A stretch of DNA of 64,000 nt. Origin: Microbacterium sp. CH12i (lineage in GTDB: Bacteria > Actinomycetota > Actinomycetes > Actinomycetales > Microbacteriaceae). How positions within the stretch are numbered: the stretch's first letter is position 1; every line of letters begins with the position of its first letter. The stretch lies in assembly GCF_000685355.1 (NCBI RefSeq), contig NZ_JHET01000008.1, positions 62,001 through 126,000 of the forward strand, written 5' to 3'. Shown one piece after another: positions 44,711 through 52,675 of the stretch. Position numbers and translations under genes: made by a program. The notes under the pieces were generated by a model. It had not been told where the DNA came from. It saw nothing but the letters and a program-made list of their open reading frames with translations, and did no database searches.

Positions 44711-45109
44711 CTACGCCTCGGCTGGTTTCCGGCTCCCTGACTCGATGGCGAGCTGAGTGAGCGCGGCGAGTTCGCCGGTATGCGTGGCGACGCGTTCGAC
44801 CAGCGGCAGGAGAAGGGCGGTGACCTCCCGGCCGTCCTTCGTCAGCGAATACTCCACATGCGGGGGCATGGTCGGCTTCTGCTCCCGCAGGATGAAGCCG
44901 TCCTCGACCAACGCCTGCAGACACTGCGCGAGCATCTTCTCACTGACCCCGTCAAGCGCGCGTCTGATCTCGCTCCACCGCCGCGTACCATCTGACAGCA
45001 CGAGTAGAGCGAGCATGCCCCACTTGTTCGTCACATGTCCGAGGACACCACGGGTGACACAGTTGGCTGGAATGGAGAGTGCAGTACGGGAGACGGACAC
45101 CGAAGTCAT
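44711..45109 (-). CDS. HxlR-family regulator
   Basis: A 132-residue winged-helix regulator of the HxlR (DUF24) family. It has the N-terminal Cys (NCVTRGVLGHVTNKWGMLALLVL), the recognition part RRWSEIRRALDGVSEKMLAQCLQALVEDGFI and the wing PPHVEYSLTKDGREV. The conserved Cys near residue 15 is often a redox sensor in this family. ATG 45109 is chosen to match family N-termini. It is divergent from the SDR at 45227. Confidence 0.92.
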   Translation of the reverse strand: MTSVSVSRTALSIPANCVTRGVLGHVTNKWGMLALLVLSDGTRRWSEIRRALDGVSEKMLAQCLQALVEDGFILREQKPTMPPHVEYSLTKDGREVTALLLPLVERVATHTGELAALTQLAIESGSRKPAEA

Positions 45110-45116
45110 GCTCAAA

Positions 45117-45140
45117 TTATACTTACCAAATAGTGGGTAT
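45117..45140. promoter_or_regulatory. Candidate HxlR operator/promoter
   Basis: The AT-rich divergent gap holds an imperfect dyad, ATACTTACC and GGGTAT around AAATAGT. This kind of TAC...GTA dyad is common at HxlR sites. Confidence 0.45.
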
Positions 45141-45226
45141 GGTGGCTCGGGAATGTTCACTCGATATGGACGTTGTCTTCTGTGGTTGCGTCCGTGACCA
45201 CCCCACTGACCTTTCGGAGAGCATCT

Positions 45227-45982
45227 GTGTCATCCACCATCGCGTCATCCAGCACCGCGCCCGTCATCGTCGTCTTCGGAGCTGGCCCCGGCCTCGGCGC
45301 TTCCATAGCGCGCCGTTTCGGCAAGGAAGGATTCCGGGTCGCCCTCGTCGGGCGACGTCAAGCCCCCCTTAACGAGCTCGCCGTAGCGCTGAAGGCCGAC
45401 AGCGTCGAGGCTGCGCCGTTTACCGCCGACTTGTCCGACCCTGCCCAGGTTCCCGCTCTCATCGCCAACATCCGCGAACGGTTTGGCCGCATCGACGTCG
45501 TCGAGTACGGTCCTGCCAGCGCCGGCGAGCAGGGGTTCACTCCCGCCACCCAGCTCGATGCCGCGGCGCTGGAAAAGTCCACACGGTTCTTGCTGCTGAC
45601 GCCCGTCGAGATCGTGCGCGCAGTCCTTCCCGAACTCACCGAACGCGGTACCGGCGCGATCCTGGTCACCCACGGTATGTCCGCTGCGATAGCGATGCCG
45701 TTCCTCAGCGGCACCGGGCCAGCGATGTCCGCGATGCGCAATTACATCTACTCGCTGAACGGCGAGCTTAAGGACACCGGCGTCTACGCCGGAACCCTGA
45801 CCATTGGCGCGCTCATCGTTCGTGAGGACGCAGCCTCCAACGAGACATTCCCGGATGACGCAGAGGCAGCCGGCGCTTTCCCGACTGTTCATCCCGACGT
45901 CCTCGCCGACCTCTACTGGGACATGTACACCCAGCGCGACGCTGCCGAGCGAACCTACCCGGAGTCACTACCCACGGCATGA
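45227..45982 (+). CDS. Atypical SDR-family protein
   Basis: A 251-residue Rossmann protein with VIVVFGAGPGLGASIARRFGKEG and RRQAPLNELA of the SDR family. The usual catalytic YxxxK is missing: the equivalent stretch reads THGMSAAIAMPFLSGTGPAMSAMRNYIYSLN. NNAG is also replaced (VVEYGPAS). It may be a non-catalytic NAD(P)-binding or sensing protein, as in the NmrA-like and atypical SDR groups. GTG 45227 is chosen because GGAGAG lies 5 bases upstream. Its pairing with an HxlR gene suggests induction by electrophile or redox stress. Confidence 0.8.
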   Translation: MSSTIASSSTAPVIVVFGAGPGLGASIARRFGKEGFRVALVGRRQAPLNELAVALKADSVEAAPFTADLSDPAQVPALIANIRERFGRIDVVEYGPASAGEQGFTPATQLDAAALEKSTRFLLLTPVEIVRAVLPELTERGTGAILVTHGMSAAIAMPFLSGTGPAMSAMRNYIYSLNGELKDTGVYAGTLTIGALIVREDAASNETFPDDAEAAGAFPTVHPDVLADLYWDMYTQRDAAERTYPESLPTA

Positions 45983-46093
45983 CGCCCGCGATCGATAGGC
46001 GTCCCGCTCACCACGGGAGGCCCTCGGAGCTCGACCAGCCCGGGATGCCGCGCACCCGTTCGTGTGCATGGCGGCATTGCCGATGTTCAAGGC

Positions 46094-46139
46094 GAAGAAC
46101 GGCGGTGCGGCACCAACCGGTGCGGCACCGCCGTTCTTC
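46094..46139. terminator. Long bidirectional terminator hairpin
   Basis: GAAGAACGGCGGTGC pairs with GCACCGCCGTTCTTC, with a further inner pairing of GGCACC and GGTGC. It lies between two convergent SDR genes and is followed by a T-rich tract on the forward strand. Confidence 0.8.
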
Positions 46140-46160
46140 ATTTCTTGCTCAGCAAGAACC

Positions 46161-46937
46161 TCAGCGCACGTTTCCAAGTCCTCCATTGACGGAGATGATC
46201 TGGCCGGTGATGAACCTCGACGCATCCGACGCCAGGAACACCAGCACTGGCGCGATGTCAGTGGCAGGGTCACCGAGACGTCCGCCGAGGGGAACCATCG
46301 CGCCCATGATCGCGTCGTGGGCGGCAAGCTCCTCCGCGTTCATTCGCTCACGGTGCTCGTTGTACATCGGAGTCCACATAGCGGGGACTACGGTGTTCAC
46401 ACGAACGCCGAAGGGTCCCCATTCGGCAGCGGCCGTTCGATCGAAGGCCATGACTGCGCCCTTCGAGGCCGCGTAATGAGCACCGTTCGGGTAGGGGGCG
46501 AGCCCCGCGTCCGAGCCGAAGTTGACGATTGCACCGCCATTGGTCTTCAAATGCGGGAACACTGCCTGGTTGATGAAGAACGTGCCTTTCACATTCACGT
46601 TCAGAATGACGTCGAGGTCGGCCTCGGTGATGTCCTCGACGGGCCCGGATCGCTCGACGCCTGCGATGTGGAAGAGGGAATCAAGCCCGCCGAGCTCGGC
46701 GACGGCGCTGTCCACCGCAGCGAACGTCTCAGCCCGATTTGAGACATCAACGTGACGGTATACAACCGAGCCGGGTCCGGTGGCTGTGGCCTCAGCAGCC
46801 ACTTTGGCACCTGCATCGTCGCTGACGTCGAACGACACGACGCGTGCGCCGGCGGCGGCGAAAGCACGTACTACGGTTTCCGCGATGCCGCGAGCCCCTC
46901 CGGTGACGATGATGCGCTTGCCTTCGATTTCGAACAT
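46161..46937 (-). CDS. SDR-family oxidoreductase
   Basis: A 258-residue classical short-chain dehydrogenase. It has VTGGARGIAETVVRAFAAAG (Ala replacing the second Gly-x-Gly position), FDVS after beta2, HIAGVE in the NNAG position, and the catalytic set NFGSDAG...HYAASKG. A C-terminal GQIISVNGGLG is normal. Divergent from the TetR gene at 47056 across a strong palindrome, it is probably repressed by that TetR. Confidence 0.88.
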   Translation of the reverse strand: MFEIEGKRIIVTGGARGIAETVVRAFAAAGARVVSFDVSDDAGAKVAAEATATGPGSVVYRHVDVSNRAETFAAVDSAVAELGGLDSLFHIAGVERSGPVEDITEADLDVILNVNVKGTFFINQAVFPHLKTNGGAIVNFGSDAGLAPYPNGAHYAASKGAVMAFDRTAAAEWGPFGVRVNTVVPAMWTPMYNEHRERMNAEELAAHDAIMGAMVPLGGRLGDPATDIAPVLVFLASDASRFITGQIISVNGGLGNVR

Positions 46938-46997
46938 TTTTGTTCTTCTTTCTTGAATTCGATCGCCGACTCCAGTGCCGACGATGCCGTCATCATC

Positions 46998-47023
46998 ATA
47001 AACGCGTAGTAGTCCGCGTTTAT
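46998..47023. promoter_or_regulatory. Perfect 9+9 palindrome, TetR operator candidate
   Basis: ATAAACGCG and CGCGTTTAT flank an 8-base spacer, midway between the divergent SDR and TetR starts. Perfect symmetry and position make it a strong operator candidate. Confidence 0.7.
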
Positions 47024-47055
47024 TTCATGATGACCGCACGGTCTAGAATTGCGCG

Positions 47056-47727
47056 ATGAACAGCGACCAGCGCCCTCCGCGTCGGGACGCGATCCTTAAT
47101 CGCGAACGGCTCATCCAGTCGGCCCGCGACGTCTTCGCGGAACTCGGTGTCGACGCCCCACTCGATATCATCGCCCGACGCGCAGGCCTCACCAACGCCA
47201 CCCTGTATCGGCACTTCCCCGTCCGATCAAACCTCCTCCTGGAGACCTTCCGGCTGACGCTGCGGCGCCACGACCGAACCATCCACGAAGCACTCGCTAT
47301 GGAGACGGGCTGGATCGGGTTCGAGTACTTCCTCCGATGGGAATTCGCCGAGCATCAATCAGACGCCAGTCTCAGCCACAGTCTGCTCAGCGTTCGAGCG
47401 GGCTCTGACACAGAAGTCGACGGACTGCGCCTGCAGACACTGGACGGCATCGAGGCCCTCATGGATCAGGCGAAGGCCGAAGGAGCATTGCGCCGCGATC
47501 GTTGGCTCGATGACGTTCTCGTGTTTTTCGAAGCCAACGCGCGATTGGTCGCCAGCGGCGGCACAGGGCCGCAAGCGGCCTCAGACCGCCTGCTCGAACT
47601 GGCACTCGACTCGTTCAGCGCTTCTCCGCCGGATCGCGGGGAGGTCGAGCCGGCATCGGTCCTATTGGTAAGGCGCGCATTCGTCCACCGCTTGCACGGA
47701 GAACCACGCGACAGCGATGACCTCTAG
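47056..47727 (+). CDS. TetR-family regulator
   Basis: A 223-residue TetR protein. The DNA-binding region reads LIQSARDVFAELGVDAPLDIIARRAGLTNATLYRHFPVRSNLL. The C-terminal helices have an SbtR-like pattern (IEALMDQAKAEGALRRD). It is divergent from the SDR at 46937 and likely autoregulated through the palindrome at 46998-47023. Its N-terminal sequence is related to the TetR at 44051, so the two may be paralogues. Confidence 0.9.
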   Translation: MNSDQRPPRRDAILNRERLIQSARDVFAELGVDAPLDIIARRAGLTNATLYRHFPVRSNLLLETFRLTLRRHDRTIHEALAMETGWIGFEYFLRWEFAEHQSDASLSHSLLSVRAGSDTEVDGLRLQTLDGIEALMDQAKAEGALRRDRWLDDVLVFFEANARLVASGGTGPQAASDRLLELALDSFSASPPDRGEVEPASVLLVRRAFVHRLHGEPRDSDDL

Positions 47728-47827
47728 ACAAAGTTCTGTCTGTTGCGTAACAAGACCGTGAGGATGGGCGATGCGTGATGAGACCACCGATCACGCCGAT
47801 CACAAGGCCTGACGAACCTGCGCATCA

Positions 47828-47864
47828 GGGCGGGGTGACTGCCTGAATGGCAGCCACCCCGCCC
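47828..47864. terminator. Terminator between TetR and the MMPL gene
   Basis: GGGCGGGGTG-A-CTGCC and GGCAG-C-CACCCCGCCC form a stem with loop TGAAT and one mismatch. It lies between convergent genes and may serve both. Confidence 0.75.
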
Positions 47865-47881
47865 TCTGATTCGGTCCAGCG

Positions 47882-50695
47882 TCAGTCCGCCTCGCGCCCT
47901 GCGCTCCGGACGATCACGACACCGCCAGTCGGTGGCTCGACCACCGCAGTACTGTCGGCATCGACGGTCACGACGAAGGATCCGACGTCGATCCGACGAC
48001 GCCCGTTCTCGAGATCGTGCACGGCGACATCGAGGGTGTGCACCGCGTCGAGGGCACGGACCTGCCGGCGCAGCGACGCGGACTTCGGAGACACGAGGTG
48101 AGCGTGCTGGTTCAACTCGATCGATGTCTCCCGTGGCACGTGGGCGTCGACGTGGACCGATGCGGCATCCTCATCCAGTTGACAGTCGGCAGCATCAGGA
48201 TCGTTCGCGTGTAACGCATCGACGTGGAGGTGACGGTGTTCGAGGGCGGCGCCTTCGACGTCGACGTTCGGCAGGATCCGGTCGAGCCATCGAGGCAGCC
48301 ACCATGCCCATTTTCCGAGCAGATGCATCACGGCCGGGATGAACAGCAATCGGACCACGAAGGCATCCACGAGCACACCGAATGCGAGTCCGAAGCCCAG
48401 TGAGCGGATGATGGCGCTGTTCGAGAAGATGAATCCTCCGAACACCGAGATCATGATGATCGCTGCCGCGATCACAACCGTCCGACCGGCTCGTACACCT
48501 TGCTGGACCGCAATCCGAGCGGACGCTCCACGCGTATACGCCTCACGCATTCCGGACACGAGGAACAGCTGATAGTCCATCGAGAGACCGAACAGGATGC
48601 CAATGAGGACCGTGGGGAGAAAGCTCATGATCGGAGCGGGATCGTGCACACCGAAGACCTCGCTGAGCCAGCCCCACTGGAAGATCGCGGTCATCCCACC
48701 GAACGTCGCGAACAGCGACATGATGAAGCCGATCGTCGCCGTGATCGGCACCAGGATCGATCGGAACACGAACACCATGATGATCAGCGACAGTCCGATC
48801 ACCACCGCGAGGTAGATCGGCAGGCTGTCTGCGAGCGTCTGCGAGACGTCGATCGCGCCGCTGGCACTTCCGGCTACTCCGAGTTCGATATTCCCGTCGA
48901 GGGGTGAGAGGTCGCGCAGATCGTGCACGAGCTGCTCGGTCGACTCGCTGGACGGTCCCTCTTCGGGGATGACCTGGAAGGCGAGCACGGTATTGTCGTC
49001 GGATGCGCCGATGGGCGCGACCGCAGAGACGCCGTCGCGATCGAGCAGTTCCTGTCCGATCTCGACCTGCTGGGCGACGAGATCGTCGTCGCTGATCGCG
49101 TCCGGTAGATCCGCGACCACGAGCAGCGGTCCGTTGACACCGTCCCCGAAATTCTCCTCGATCAGCGTGTACGCCTTGTACTGCGTCGAATCGACTGCTT
49201 CCGAGGTCCCGTCTGGGAGGCCCAAACGCATCTCGAGCGCGGGTGTGGCCACGACGCCCAGGAGGACGATGCTCGCGATCACTGTGATCCACGCGCGAGC
49301 GGTCTTCAGGGGCTTGATGTCCGCGGGCTTTTCCTGCCGCTGACCGAGGCGAGCACGAGCCTTGCGGTTCAGGACTCGTATTCCGATCAACGACAGCAGC
49401 GCCGGCGTCATGGTGATGGCGATGAGGATAGCGACCGCGACGCAGATCGCGCCGACGGTACCCATCAACCCGAGGAATGGAATCCCGGTGACGTTCAGGG
49501 CGAGCAGCGCCACCAGAACCGTTGCCCCGGCGAAGACGACAGCATTCCCGGACGTGCCGTTGGCGAGACCGATCGACTCTTGCAGATCAACGCCTTCAAG
49601 CAGCTGCTTTCGGTGTCGGTTGAGAATGAATAGGGAGTAGTCAATGCCGACCGCGAGTCCGAGCATCACGCCGAGCACGGGCGTGACGGAGATCATCTCA
49701 AGCGTTCCGGAGAGGGAGAGGGCGGCAGTGACGCCTACGCCCACCCCTACGATCGCGGTCAGGATGGGCAAGGCTGCGGCGATGACGGAACCGAGCATGA
49801 CCAGCAGCGTGATCGCTGCGATGATGAGGCCCACGACCTCTCCGATGCCGAATATCTCGGGGATTTCCTGGGTGAGTTCGCTCGTGAACTCCGCTCCGAC
49901 GCCGTCGGGCAGGTTCTCAGAAATGTAGTCGACGACCTCGGTCTTCGACTCGGGGTCGATCTCCTGCTGTGCCTCATCGAACGTGATGCTCGCAAGAGCT
50001 GTGCTGTTGTCATCCGATACCATCCGGATTTCGGACGACATCTCCAGCAGCCGGCTTGCCTGACCGAGTTCCTCGCCCTGTTCTTTCAACTGGGCACGGG
50101 TGTCGTCGAGGACGCCCTGTTGGGAGTCGAGCTCGGCCTGCTGAGCGTCCAGCTCGAACTGCTGAGCGTCCAGCTGTGCGAGGCCTGCCGACGTTGTGCT
50201 CTCTTCCCGGGCGGTATCGAGTTCGGTCTGAGCATCCGCGAGCATCTGGGCTGCGTCGTCGAGCTGTGCTTGTCCGTCGTCGAGTGCCGTGGTTGCGTCG
50301 GCGATCTGGGTCTTCCCGTCGGTGACTTCCCGCGCTTGATCGTCGATCTCCGCTTGGGTTACGAACGGGTCAGTCGTCGAGTCGACCCCGTCAATGTCAG
50401 CAGTATCCTCCAGAAGCACTCCGACTGCCGTTTTCTGCGCGTCGGTGAACGTGCCGTCATCGTCGGCGTGGAAAACTACCGTGCCGGATCCTCCGCTGGC
50501 GTCCGGGAAGTCCTCGGCGAGCTGGTCAGTAACCTTCGTGGTTGCAGTTCCGGGGATGGTGATAGCACTGGATAGGGCTCCGCCGAATGCCAGGAACGCC
50601 CCGACGGAGAGCCCTAGGACGACAACCCAGGCGGTGATGACCTTCCAGGCATGGCGGGCGGAGAACCGCCCGAGACGATACAATAACTCGGCCAA
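47882..50695 (-). CDS. MMPL/RND-family exporter
   Basis: A 937-residue MMPL-type transporter. One N-terminal helix (VITAWVVVLGLSVGAFLAFGG) is followed by an extracytoplasmic domain. That domain contains a long coiled coil, residues about 115-215, of heptads such as LDAQQFELDAQQAELDSQQ. Five helices follow, then the cytoplasmic loop, a second external domain and a second bundle of helices. The MMPL signature VLGVMLGLAVGIDYSLFILNRHRKQ is clear. The C-terminal 100 residues are soluble and acidic. Proton-driven export of a lipid or drug is expected. It lies 35 bases after a TetR gene, in the same direction, and is likely controlled by it. Confidence 0.92.
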   Translation of the reverse strand: MAELLYRLGRFSARHAWKVITAWVVVLGLSVGAFLAFGGALSSAITIPGTATTKVTDQLAEDFPDASGGSGTVVFHADDDGTFTDAQKTAVGVLLEDTADIDGVDSTTDPFVTQAEIDDQAREVTDGKTQIADATTALDDGQAQLDDAAQMLADAQTELDTAREESTTSAGLAQLDAQQFELDAQQAELDSQQGVLDDTRAQLKEQGEELGQASRLLEMSSEIRMVSDDNSTALASITFDEAQQEIDPESKTEVVDYISENLPDGVGAEFTSELTQEIPEIFGIGEVVGLIIAAITLLVMLGSVIAAALPILTAIVGVGVGVTAALSLSGTLEMISVTPVLGVMLGLAVGIDYSLFILNRHRKQLLEGVDLQESIGLANGTSGNAVVFAGATVLVALLALNVTGIPFLGLMGTVGAICVAVAILIAITMTPALLSLIGIRVLNRKARARLGQRQEKPADIKPLKTARAWITVIASIVLLGVVATPALEMRLGLPDGTSEAVDSTQYKAYTLIEENFGDGVNGPLLVVADLPDAISDDDLVAQQVEIGQELLDRDGVSAVAPIGASDDNTVLAFQVIPEEGPSSESTEQLVHDLRDLSPLDGNIELGVAGSASGAIDVSQTLADSLPIYLAVVIGLSLIIMVFVFRSILVPITATIGFIMSLFATFGGMTAIFQWGWLSEVFGVHDPAPIMSFLPTVLIGILFGLSMDYQLFLVSGMREAYTRGASARIAVQQGVRAGRTVVIAAAIIMISVFGGFIFSNSAIIRSLGFGLAFGVLVDAFVVRLLFIPAVMHLLGKWAWWLPRWLDRILPNVDVEGAALEHRHLHVDALHANDPDAADCQLDEDAASVHVDAHVPRETSIELNQHAHLVSPKSASLRRQVRALDAVHTLDVAVHDLENGRRRIDVGSFVVTVDADSTAVVEPPTGGVVIVRSAGREAD

Positions 50696-50730
50696 AACTT
50701 ACTCTTTCTCTGAATGGCGGATGGGGGAAG

Positions 50731-51393
50731 TCAGTGCTGGGAGGGGTAGCCCGCACGGACGCTCGCGAGGAGCCGTTCGAGAAGGGAATCCCACAGTGCA
50801 CGGGCATCATCGTCCGTCGTAGCCCCGGTTGCCGCGATCCATCGGTTCGCGATGACCCCGGTGCCGTGTATCAGAGAGGAGACCAGCAGCTCGGTCTCAA
50901 GGTCGTCAGTGGCCGGGTTGCGCTGCACGAGCACACGGGAGAGCTCATCCGATGTACGCGAGAAGGTCGCTTGGAAAATCTGCAGCGCACGCGGATCTCC
51001 CATATCGAAGCCACCGAGCGCCCGATACACGAATGAGAGCACGGTCGGCACATCCGTGGAGCGCAAAGCGTGGGCAACGTCGTCGAACATCGCGCTGCGC
51101 CCCCCGTCGCCCGGAGCATTCTGCTCGGCAGACTGCCGGAACGCGTCGATCACGAACTCAAGTCGCTCGGCGCACATGGTCGTGACGACATCGTCGATGG
51201 AAGCGAAATGGTTGAAGATCGTGCGGCGCGCGACATCTGCCCGGTCAGCCAACTCATCGACGCTGAAGCGAGTGACATTTCCTTCGGTCACGAGAGCCGC
51301 TGCGGCATCCATAATGGCACGGCGATGACGCGCTTTAAGGGCACTACGGCGATCAATGGGTTCGGATCGATCGACTGATTCAGAGGTTTGCAC
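50731..51393 (-). CDS. TetR-family regulator of the MMPL exporter
   Basis: A 220-residue TetR protein with AAALVTEGNVTRFSVDELADRADVARRTIFNHFASIDDVV. It starts at GTG 51393, embedded in a perfect palindrome (51387-51413). The protein would therefore cover its own start codon and block transcription of itself and the downstream exporter. The arrangement is typical of drug-responsive efflux operons. Confidence 0.92.
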   Translation of the reverse strand: MQTSESVDRSEPIDRRSALKARHRRAIMDAAAALVTEGNVTRFSVDELADRADVARRTIFNHFASIDDVVTTMCAERLEFVIDAFRQSAEQNAPGDGGRSAMFDDVAHALRSTDVPTVLSFVYRALGGFDMGDPRALQIFQATFSRTSDELSRVLVQRNPATDDLETELLVSSLIHGTGVIANRWIAATGATTDDDARALWDSLLERLLASVRAGYPSQH

Positions 51394-51413
51394 TTGATTA
51401 CACTAAGTGCAAA
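51387..51413. promoter_or_regulatory. TetR operator overlapping start codon
   Basis: TTTGCACTT and AAGTGCAAA flank the 9-base spacer GATTACACT. Additional AAGTGCAA and GTGCAAG half-sites lie within the next 45 bases upstream of the gene. The palindrome includes the GTG start of the regulator. Confidence 0.8.
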
Positions 51414-51646
51414 GACGCATGAAGTGCAAGCTGGCACAGAGTGCAAGTGCTTTAGAGAGCATCAATCGAATACGTCGCCCGGAGCGATGCCCGGGAGAAC
51501 TCTGGTTTCTTATACACTCAGCCTGCCGCGGCTGAGCGCGGTAAGAACATAACGTTGGCAACGAAGCCCCATACATTCATGAGGCGTGATCGACGTCGTC
51601 AGGGGTTTGAGGTCAGTTCAACTTGCTCACTGTCCTGAACTCGGCG

Positions 51647-52360
51647 CTACCCGGCGCGTCCGCGGCGTCCGGGAGGCAACAGCCCACGGGTACGAGTCTT
51701 GGCCACCCATCCTTGCGCGGTTGTCAGCGCAACGCCGTTGATCTGTGCCATGGTCGCGCTCGGGTTCTTATCGCCCTGCTGCACCAGACGTCCATGCTGA
51801 AGAGCGACGCGCTGGTAGAAATCGGGGACCTGCTTGGCAGTACCACCAAGAGGCTTGAGGAGGTCGCGTTCGGCGATCTTCCGCCCGCTGGGCAGGGTGA
51901 TCTTTCCGCCCGTGATTGTGTGCTCGCGCTTCATGACGAACAGGCGTTTGTTGATCGCAGCCTCGATCTGCGCGGTCGGCAATTCACGGAGGAGGCGACT
52001 GGTGATGGGAGCACCGGGACCCCAGGGAAGATAGACGACTCCGGTGATGCGCACTTCCTCGGGCACGGCGAACATCTGACGCTGCAACCGGAGGAACACC
52101 CGCGTGCCGGTGCTGGTGTGCTCGATGTAGCGCCAGCGACCGTCTGCCGTCTCATTCGGCGCGGAGTCATCCCGCTCGTCCGCAACGGGAGTTGGAGGAG
52201 CCGCGTTGTCATAACCCAGGAGCGCGTCGATCTGCGTACTGGCATCGTCACTGCGCTCGCCGGGAAATCGAGTGGGCAGATGCCACCCCTCCGGCAGGTC
52301 GTCCTGCTGGATCAGACCGTCCGCGCCTTGAAGCGCATACGGAGAACCCGATTCCTTCAT
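51647..52360 (-). CDS. Helix-turn-helix protein of integrative elements, function unknown
   Basis: About 237 residues with no family recognised by name. The C-terminus (ATMAQINGVALTTAQGWVAKTRTRGLLPPGRRGRAG) has the look of a helix-turn-helix followed by a basic tail, suggesting a DNA-binding role such as replication initiation or control of excision. ATG 52360 is chosen because a -10-like TACAAT lies 7 bases upstream on the reverse strand (leaderless mRNA); GTG 52411 would extend it by 17 residues. It is divergent from Xis, sharing an inverted repeat, so the two may be co-regulated. Confidence 0.7.
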   Translation of the reverse strand: MKESGSPYALQGADGLIQQDDLPEGWHLPTRFPGERSDDASTQIDALLGYDNAAPPTPVADERDDSAPNETADGRWRYIEHTSTGTRVFLRLQRQMFAVPEEVRITGVVYLPWGPGAPITSRLLRELPTAQIEAAINKRLFVMKREHTITGGKITLPSGRKIAERDLLKPLGGTAKQVPDFYQRVALQHGRLVQQGDKNPSATMAQINGVALTTAQGWVAKTRTRGLLPPGRRGRAG

Positions 52361-52406
52361 GCTTCCGATTGTATCGGCATGCTGCGTGAAATGATGCTCT
52401 TGCAGA

Positions 52407-52436
52407 TACACGCGATACGTGATCTAATCGCGTGTA
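52407..52436. promoter_or_regulatory. 10-bp inverted repeat between the HTH and Xis genes
   Basis: TACACGCGAT and ATCGCGTGTA flank a 10-base spacer, followed by a third half-like ACGCGATCT at 52446. It lies in the divergent promoter of the helix-turn-helix gene and xis, a likely binding site of one of them. Confidence 0.7.
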
Positions 52437-52465
52437 CTAGCCAGAACGCGATCTAGGAGGTTGGC

Positions 52466-52675
52466 ATGGGCGATACCGAGATGATCAACGCCGCCGCCCC
52501 TGCGCGCCTGTTCTACTCCGAGGAGGAGACCGCCGCCCTGCTCGGCATCCACCGCACGACACTGCGCACTCTCGCACTGGAGGGCCGGGCACCGGTGGAG
52601 CCGATTCGGCTCACCGATCACAAGCGCGTCTACCGCCGCATCGACGTCGAGCGCTTGGCGGGGGTGGTCGAATGA
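52466..52675 (+). CDS. Excisionase (Xis), MerR-like helix-turn-helix
   Basis: A 69-residue winged-helix excisionase: RLFYSEEETAALLGIHRTTLRTLALEGRAPVE, then the wing HKRVYRRIDVERLAG. An AGGAGG ribosome site precedes ATG 52466. The stop overlaps the integrase start (ATGA). Xis bends attachment DNA and directs the integrase to excise. Its counterpart in the other element is fused to the integrase and lacks the wing. Confidence 0.88.
   Translation: MGDTEMINAAAPARLFYSEEETAALLGIHRTTLRTLALEGRAPVEPIRLTDHKRVYRRIDVERLAGVVE

Noticed and set aside
50056-50325. Repetitive coding signal opposite the MMPL coiled coil
   Set aside because: The repeats are the antisense of the exporter's heptad region, not a separate gene or repeat array.
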